From Actinomycetes bacterium (lineage in GTDB: Bacteria; Actinomycetota; Actinomycetes; Actinomycetales; Cellulomonadaceae), in assembly GCA_023462275.1 (NCBI GenBank), contig JAEWYD010000083.1, forward strand, positions 1-9,069: a DNA stretch of 9,069 nucleotides, written 5' to 3'. The notes under the pieces were generated by a model that made no database searches, was not told where the DNA came from, and saw only the letters and a list, made by a program, of their open reading frames with translations. Shown in pieces: positions 1-5,800 of this stretch. How positions within the stretch are numbered: position 1 is the stretch's first letter; each line of letters opens with the position of its first letter. The position numbers and the translations under genes are program-made.

Positions 1-618
1 CAGCGTGCCCCGGTGCCAGGCCACCCACGGGAGGAGCAGGAGGGCGAGCGCCACGCCGGCCGGACCCGGGGCCACGGTCGAGGCCGTGCCCAGCAGCACG
101 CTCACGCCGAGCGCGAGCACGGGCAGCAGCGCGGCCCACGCGCCGGTGCGACGCTCGGACCGGGTCGCGATCCCCACGGCGGCCGCCGTGGTCAGCAGGC
201 CCAGCGCGAAGGGCGCGAGCAGGACGTCCGCGGCGGCGCCGAGCTCCGGGTCGAGCGTCAGCACCTCCTTCCAGACGCTCACGAGCCCGCCGAGCAGACC
301 CGTCACCGTGTCCGCGTTCGGCAGGACGCCGGCGCTCGCCAGGAGCGGCATGGCCAGGACCGGCCCGAGCAGGAGCGCGGCGAGGAGCAGCGCGCCGGCG
401 GTGATGCCCGCGTTCCAGCGTCGCCGGGCGCCCACGGCGGTGACGCCGGCCCCGAGCAGGACGCCGCCGACCGCGGCGGGCAGGAGGGGTCGCGTCCCGT
501 ACACGGGCACGAGCGGCAGCAGCGCGACCAGGACGGCGGCGCCGAGCACGACGGCGTCGACCGCCACCGGTCGCCGGTCCTGCGCGCGGGGGCGCCGGCG
601 GGACGTCGCGGCGCTCAT
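1..618 (-). CDS. TgpA-type transglutaminase-like membrane protein, N-terminal part
   Basis: The first 206 codons of a gene that runs off the left edge, without an internal stop. The protein begins with an Arg-rich cytoplasmic segment (SRRRPRAQDRR, residues 6-16). About six hydrophobic segments follow, near 18-38, 46-63, 70-93, 130-151, 158-178 and 186-201. The loop between the third and fourth includes VWKEVLTLDPEL (115-126), similar in place and pattern to the W-K-x-x-L-T segment of actinobacterial TgpA N-terminal domains. The family normally carries an extracytoplasmic transglutaminase-like Cys-His-Asp domain further on; that part is outside the window, so catalytic residues cannot be checked. 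The start overlaps the DUF58 stop as ATGA and lacks a clear ribosome binding site, which suggests coupling. Identification rests on topology and on the MoxR-DUF58 neighbours. Confidence 0.82.
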   Translation of the reverse strand, partial: MSAATSRRRPRAQDRRPVAVDAVVLGAAVLVALLPLVPVYGTRPLLPAAVGGVLLGAGVTAVGARRRWNAGITAGALLLAALLLGPVLAMPLLASAGVLPNADTVTGLLGGLVSVWKEVLTLDPELGAAADVLLAPFALGLLTTAAAVGIATRSERRTGAWAALLPVLALGVSVLLGTASTVAPGPAGVALALLLLPWVAWHRGTL

Positions 619-1847
619 CCGACCGCCACCCGGCGGAGCACGCGCGGGAGGTCGACGAGCGACCCGATGCTCGCGAGGGACAGGTGCTCGTGGGTCGCGA
701 CGGCGCCGTCGCTCTCGCGGTCGACGGTGAGGACGAGGACGCGCACGCCCGCGGGCAGGGGCGCCGCCGCCGCCTGCAGGACGGTCGGCTCGGGCACGGA
801 CCCCGTGATGAGGATCGCCACCGTGGCACCCGGCACCTCGCGCGCCACCCAGCGGCCCAGCGAGGCGCCGTCGTGGCCGACCACGCCCGCCGCGGCGTCG
901 GCTGCCTCGATGCGCGCGACGTCGTCCAGCATGCGCCCCGGCGTCTCCACGCGCAGCGCGCCGGAGCCGGCCAGGAGCGACAGCTCCCGCTCGTCCCGGA
1001 TCGCCTGCACGGCGATCGACGACGCCGCGGCGACAGCCACCTCGAACTCGTCCGCGTCGGCGTAGTCCGACGGGTCCGTGGCCAGCGCGATGGCCGTGTG
1101 GGTACGACGCGTGTCCTCGAACTGGCGCACCATGAGGCGGCCCGTGCGGGCGGTCGAGCGCCAGTGGATGTGCCGGCGGTCGTCGCCGGCCACGTAGTCG
1201 CGCAGCGCGTGGAACGACAGGTCGGAGTCCGAGATCACGCGGGTCGCCTGGCCCTCGAGGTCCTTCAGGACGCCGGACGCGGCACCGTCCAGGCTGACCA
1301 GCCGCGGGTGCACGAAGAGCTCGACGCCGTCGGTCCACCGGAGGCGGCGGCGGACGAGCCCGAGGGGGTCGCCGCGCACGGACCGGACGGGGCCGACCAT
1401 GACGACGGCGCGGCGCGTCGTCGGGATGGCGAAGACCTCCTCGTGGGCGCCCTGCGGGCCGAGCGAGGGCAGCGGGAAGTCGGCGGAGCCCTTGCCCACC
1501 GGGAGCTCGATGTGCGCGGGCAGCAGGCGGTGGCGCGAGGTGTTGCGCACGACGATCCGGCCGACGGCGCGGTCCCCGACCGTCACCCGCTGGTCAGACA
1601 TGTCGAGCTCCATCTCATACGTCGAGCGGCCGACGGCGAGCACGGCGCCCGCCACGACCGCGCCGGCGAGCGCGGCGGCCGGGACGGCCAGCTCCACCCA
1701 GCCGAGGCGGCGGGCCGCCAGGCCGAGGACCACCGCGAGCGCGAGGACCAGCGCCCCGAGCCCGGAGAGCGGCAGGCGCGCGAGAACCCGCGCGAGGGCG
1801 CGCGAGAGCGCCCGCACGCGACCCAGCACAGCCCTGACCACCCGCAT
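615..1847 (-). CDS. DUF58 domain-containing membrane protein
   Basis: A 410-residue protein with a basic N terminus, two membrane helices (about 28-46 and 50-72) joined by a short Arg-containing turn, a beta-rich region with the DPLGL motif at 160-164, and the DUF58 core: FHALRDYVAGDDRRHIHWR at 212-230, then STARTGRLMVRQFED at 231-245. A Rossmann-like alpha/beta part follows (TAIALATD at 251-258; VAILITGS at 343-350; VLVLTVD at 370-376). DUF58 proteins are regularly encoded beside MoxR ATPases and transglutaminase-like proteins, and the soluble part probably faces the cytoplasm with MoxR. The biochemical role is not established. The ATG at 1847 is 8 bases after the MoxR stop; the nearest GGAG is 12 bases upstream, a weak site, so coupling to MoxR translation is likely. 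The TGA stop overlaps the next ATG. Confidence 0.93.
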   Translation of the reverse strand: MRVVRAVLGRVRALSRALARVLARLPLSGLGALVLALAVVLGLAARRLGWVELAVPAAALAGAVVAGAVLAVGRSTYEMELDMSDQRVTVGDRAVGRIVVRNTSRHRLLPAHIELPVGKGSADFPLPSLGPQGAHEEVFAIPTTRRAVVMVGPVRSVRGDPLGLVRRRLRWTDGVELFVHPRLVSLDGAASGVLKDLEGQATRVISDSDLSFHALRDYVAGDDRRHIHWRSTARTGRLMVRQFEDTRRTHTAIALATDPSDYADADEFEVAVAAASSIAVQAIRDERELSLLAGSGALRVETPGRMLDDVARIEAADAAAGVVGHDGASLGRWVAREVPGATVAILITGSVPEPTVLQAAAAPLPAGVRVLVLTVDRESDGAVATHEHLSLASIGSLVDLPRVLRRVAVG

Positions 1848-1855
1848 GCCGCCGC

Positions 1856-2821
1856 TCAGCTCCGCGCGGTCGGCGGGACGGTGGCCGTGAGGACCGAGGA
1901 GATGACCTGGGCGGGCGTGATGCCGGAGAACTCGGCCTCGGTTTCCATGATCACGCGGTGGGCCAGCACGGGCTCGGCGAGCAGCTTCACGTCGTCCGGG
2001 ATGACGTACCCACGTCCCTGCGACGCCGCCCACACCTTGGCGCACCGGACGAGCGCGAGCGCGCCACGGACGCTGACGCCGATGGCGGTGCGCGGGTCGG
2101 ACCGCGTGGCCTCGACGAGCGCGGCGACGTAGTCGAGCACGGCCGCGTCCGTGTGCACGGTGTCCGCCAGTGCCGCCATCTCCGCGACGGCGTTGGTCGT
2201 GATCTTCGCCTGGAGCCGCGTCGTCCGGTCGCGGTCCGCGGCACCCGACAGGATCTCGACCGTGGACTCGCGGTCCGGGTAGCCGAGCGAGGTCTTCATG
2301 AGGAAGCGGTCGAGCTGCGCCTCGGGCAGGCGGTACGTGCCCGCCTGCTCGATCGGGTTCTGGGTGGCGATGACCATGAACGGCCGGCCGACGTGGTGCG
2401 ACGTCGTGTCCACCGTGACGCGGTTCTCCTCCATGACCTCCAGCAGGGCCGACTGCGTCTTCGGCGAGGCGCGGTTGATCTCGTCCGCGAGCACGACGGA
2501 CGCGAAGACCGGGCCGGGGTGGAACTGGAAGTGGCCGGTCGACTGGTCGTAGATGGTCACGCCGGTGACGTCCGAGGGCAGCAGGTCGGGCGTGAACTGG
2601 ATGCGCGAGTGGGTGCCCTGGACCGTGGCGGCGATCGCCTTGGCGAGCGACGTCTTGCCCGTGCCGGGGGCGTCCTCGAGGAGTAGGTGGCCCTCGGCCA
2701 GCATGCACGTCAGAGCGAGGCGGACGACATGCGCCTTGCCCAGCAGCGCCTGCCCGACGTTGGCCACGAGGACCTCGAAGGTCTCCGCGAACCAGGTCGT
2801 CTGCTCCGGGGTGATGGTCAC
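1856..2821 (-). CDS. MoxR-family AAA+ ATPase
   Basis: This 321-residue cytoplasmic ATPase has the usual MoxR length. Motifs in order: Walker A APGTGKTS at 51-58; Walker B LADEINR at 111-117, followed by ASPKTQ; sensor 1 ATQNP at 152-156; LPEAQLDRF at 165-173 with the likely arginine finger Arg172; and sensor 2 VSVRGA at 249-254. MoxR ATPases paired with DUF58 proteins are thought to act as chaperone-like assembly or activation factors; the client here is unknown. The GTG start at 2821 overlaps the fn3 stop as GTGA and has a GAGGAG element 6 bases upstream. The frame stays open further upstream, but that part is Arg/His-rich shadow sequence inside the fn3 gene. The DUF58 gene starts 8 bases after the stop. 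All key catalytic residues look intact, so an active enzyme is expected. Confidence 0.95.
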   Translation of the reverse strand: MTITPEQTTWFAETFEVLVANVGQALLGKAHVVRLALTCMLAEGHLLLEDAPGTGKTSLAKAIAATVQGTHSRIQFTPDLLPSDVTGVTIYDQSTGHFQFHPGPVFASVVLADEINRASPKTQSALLEVMEENRVTVDTTSHHVGRPFMVIATQNPIEQAGTYRLPEAQLDRFLMKTSLGYPDRESTVEILSGAADRDRTTRLQAKITTNAVAEMAALADTVHTDAAVLDYVAALVEATRSDPRTAIGVSVRGALALVRCAKVWAASQGRGYVIPDDVKLLAEPVLAHRVIMETEAEFSGITPAQVISSVLTATVPPTARS

Positions 2822-5800
2822 TGGGGTCTCCTCATGGTGCTGGACAGGCCGTTGCTCCCGCTGCCCGAGGTCGGGGTCGGGGTGGGGGTGGGGTCGGCGG
2901 ACTTGTGGGTGGGCGTCACGCTGTACGTGGCGGTCTGGCCGTCGTTGCGGACGTCGTTGCTCGCCCAGACCTGGATCGTGAGCTCCTGGTTGGGGCCCTT
3001 CACGTCGATCGACGACGTCACCAGGGAGCCCGGTGCCGTGTCGCCGCCGGCGATCACCTGGCCCCACCGCCGCACCGTGTAGTGGTACTGCGTGATGGCC
3101 GAGCCGCCGTCGGGCGCCGCCGCCCAGCTGAAGGTGCCGGAGTTCTCGCCGTCGACCTGGTTCCACCGGATGTCGCGGGGCATGCCGGGACCGGTGAGCG
3201 GGATCGCGGCGGGGAACGGCACGGCGTTGCCGTAGCCCAGCTGGCCCTTCACCCTGTTCACGGCCCGCACGAAGTACTGGACCTGCTGCCCGCCGGGGAG
3301 CCCGTCGATCGTGACCTGGGTCTTGTTCGGCGGCACCCAGGAGATCAGCACGCTCTTGTCCTCGCGGAGGATCTCGTAGTGGTCGATCTGGACGCCGTCA
3401 CCGCCCGTGTTGGCGGGCGCGCGCCAGGAGAGCGCGACCCCGCCGTTGCCGAACTCGCGGCGGTCCTGGACCTGCGCGGACAGCTCGGTGGAGTCGCCGG
3501 GGACGGCCACGGCCTGGCCGACGGTCGTCACCTCGCCGCTCACGCCGACGTCGTTGTGCGCCCGGACCCCGATCGTGTAGCGGTGCCCCGGCTCCGCCCC
3601 GGCGATGGTGTAGCTCAGCCCGGTCACCTGGATCGGCGCGCCGCCGTCGAGGCGCACCTCGTAGTAGTCGATCGGTGCGCCGTTGGCGAAGGCGTCGCCC
3701 CACCGCGCGGTGACGTCGATGCGGCCGTCGGAGCGGGCCAGCATGACGTCGGCGTCGAGGTTCGTGGGCTCGCCGGGACGACCGGCGGGGATCACCGGCT
3801 GCGACCAGTCCGAGCACGAGCCCGGGTCCTGCGACGCCTTGTTGTAGGCGCACACCATGGCCCGGTACTCCGTGCCGTTGGACAGGTTGCGGAACTCCGA
3901 CGTCGTGACGCTGCCGCCGGTGGTCGCGGTCTGCCCGCTGCTCAGCTGGACGACGTACTTCTGCAGCTGGGAACCGGTGTTGGTCGGCGGCGCCCAGGAG
4001 ACGCCGAGCCGGCCGTCGCCCCGCGTCAGCGTCGGGGGCGCGGGCTTCTGCGGCACGACGTCGGGCCGGGCCTCGGCCGACGCCGGGCTCTCCTCCGACC
4101 AGCCGACCGCGTTGTGCGCCGCCACCGTGAACCGGTACGGCGTGTCGTTGGTGAGACCGGTGACCGTGCAGACCGTCACCGCCGCGCACTGGCCCACGAC
4201 GCCGGCGCCGGCGGCAGTCACGCGGTAGGAGTCGATCTCCGCGCCGTTCGCGACGGGCGCCGCCCACTCGAGGCGGACCGTGCGGTCGCCGACCTCCTTG
4301 ACGACCGGCGTCGTCGGCGCCTCGGGCACCCCGCGCACGGACACGACGATCCGGCCCTCGACGACGCGGTCCGCGTCCCCGGTGGCGTCCTCGACCGTGT
4401 ACCGGGTGATCATCTGCCCGATGAAGCCCTTGTCCGGCCGCACCGTGACCCGGTCGCCCGCGAGGTCGGCCGTGCCGGAGGCCGGCGTCTCGACGACCGC
4501 GCTGGTGACCTTCAGCGGCGTCGGGAAGGGGTTGAACGCGCCGTCGAGCACGGGGACGGTCACCGGCTGGCCCTCGACGCCGTCGGCGATGGTGTGCGTC
4601 TGCACACGCGCCTTCGGCCGCGTGCTGGCGACGACCCGCACGTCGACCTGGGCCGGCATGGGCTTGTCCCCGCCGTAGTCGATCGTCAGCGGGATGCCGC
4701 CGACCGTGCCGCGCGGCACCGTGTCGCCCGCCGTGACGACGAGGTCCGTGCCCTTGAGGTCCACGACGAAGCCGGGCGGTGTGCCGGTCACGGCGTAGGT
4801 GTAGTCGACCGTGCCGTCCGCGGTCGCGACGGGGGTCCCGGTGAACACCCGCAGGTCGACGCGCGCGGTGTCGCCCGGGCCGACGTCCAGCACCGAGGGC
4901 GTGAAGGTGGGCGGCACCTCCTCGGTCGCGAGCACGGTGATCGGGAACGTCAGGGTGCGGGTGTGGGTGGTCGGGTCGCCCAGGGGCCCGTCGCTCACGC
5001 GCGCGGAGATCGACGCGGGGCCCGCGTAGTTCGGCTCCGGTGTGAACTGCAGGTGCTCGGGGTCGGTGATGAGCGGCGAGCCGTCGGACTTCGTCGCGGT
5101 GACGCTCGACCAGTCGTCGACGACGGCGGTGCGGCCGGGGGCCACCCGCACGCGCTCCTCCAGCTTGATGGACAGGGTCGTGCCGGAGAGCACCGTCAGG
5201 TCGTCGACGTCGGGGCGCAGCGTCGGCGGGAAGTCGCCGAGCGCGGGCACCGAGATGAACGCGTACGAGCTCAGCCCCTCCGCGTCCTTGGCCGTGTTCC
5301 GGATGAGGAACGGCAGGGTCTGCGCGTGGTCCACCAGGGTGACCCGGATGCGCCCGTCCGGCGTGACGGCGGCGACGTCGGCGACGGAGGCGTCGACGTC
5401 CGCCTGCAGGTCGGTCACCGGACCGCTGGGGTTCTCCGCCTTGGCGAGGACGTCCACCTCGACGGACGTGGCGTTGAGCGTGTCGACCGGCGGCACGACG
5501 ACGTCCTTCGCGACGGGCGGGAGGATCGTCGCGTTGGGGTCGACCGTCACCTCGAGCAGGCCGGTGTCCTGACCGCCGCGCTCGTTGCGCGCGGTGTAGA
5601 GGATCTGCAGGAGACCCGGGTCCTTGGTGTGCACCGACACCCGTGGGCCGTCGACGGACGCCTCGATCGAGGCGTCCTTCTCGAGCGCGGGGTCCAGCGT
5701 GAGCGACCCGCCGCCGGTGTCGATGTCGTTGTCGAGGACCAGGACGTCGACCGTCTGCCCCGGGCGCACCGACACGGCGTCGTCGTGCGTGATCACCTGG

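Larger units (their letters stand above)
2821..2910 (-). other. Pro-Thr / Gly-Ser C-terminal tail of the giant protein
   Basis: Residues 1935-1964 follow the last FN3 domain: DPTPTPTPTSGSGSNG, then LSSTMRRPQ. No sorting motif or membrane helix follows, so the tail is a free end. Pro-Thr tracts in actinobacterial secreted proteins are often flexible and may be O-mannosylated; that is family knowledge, not visible here. Confidence 0.7.

Noticed and set aside
1..1065. Plus-strand open frames over the TgpA and DUF58 genes
   Set aside because: Low-complexity Arg/Ala/Gly translations. The minus strand gives membrane helices and the DUF58 core motif.
2648..2674. Walker A of MoxR lacks the first Gly (Asp50 in its place)
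   Set aside because: An acidic residue here (LEDxPGxGKT) is, from memory, common in DUF58-linked MoxR proteins, and GTGKT is intact, so this is not a sign of inactivity.
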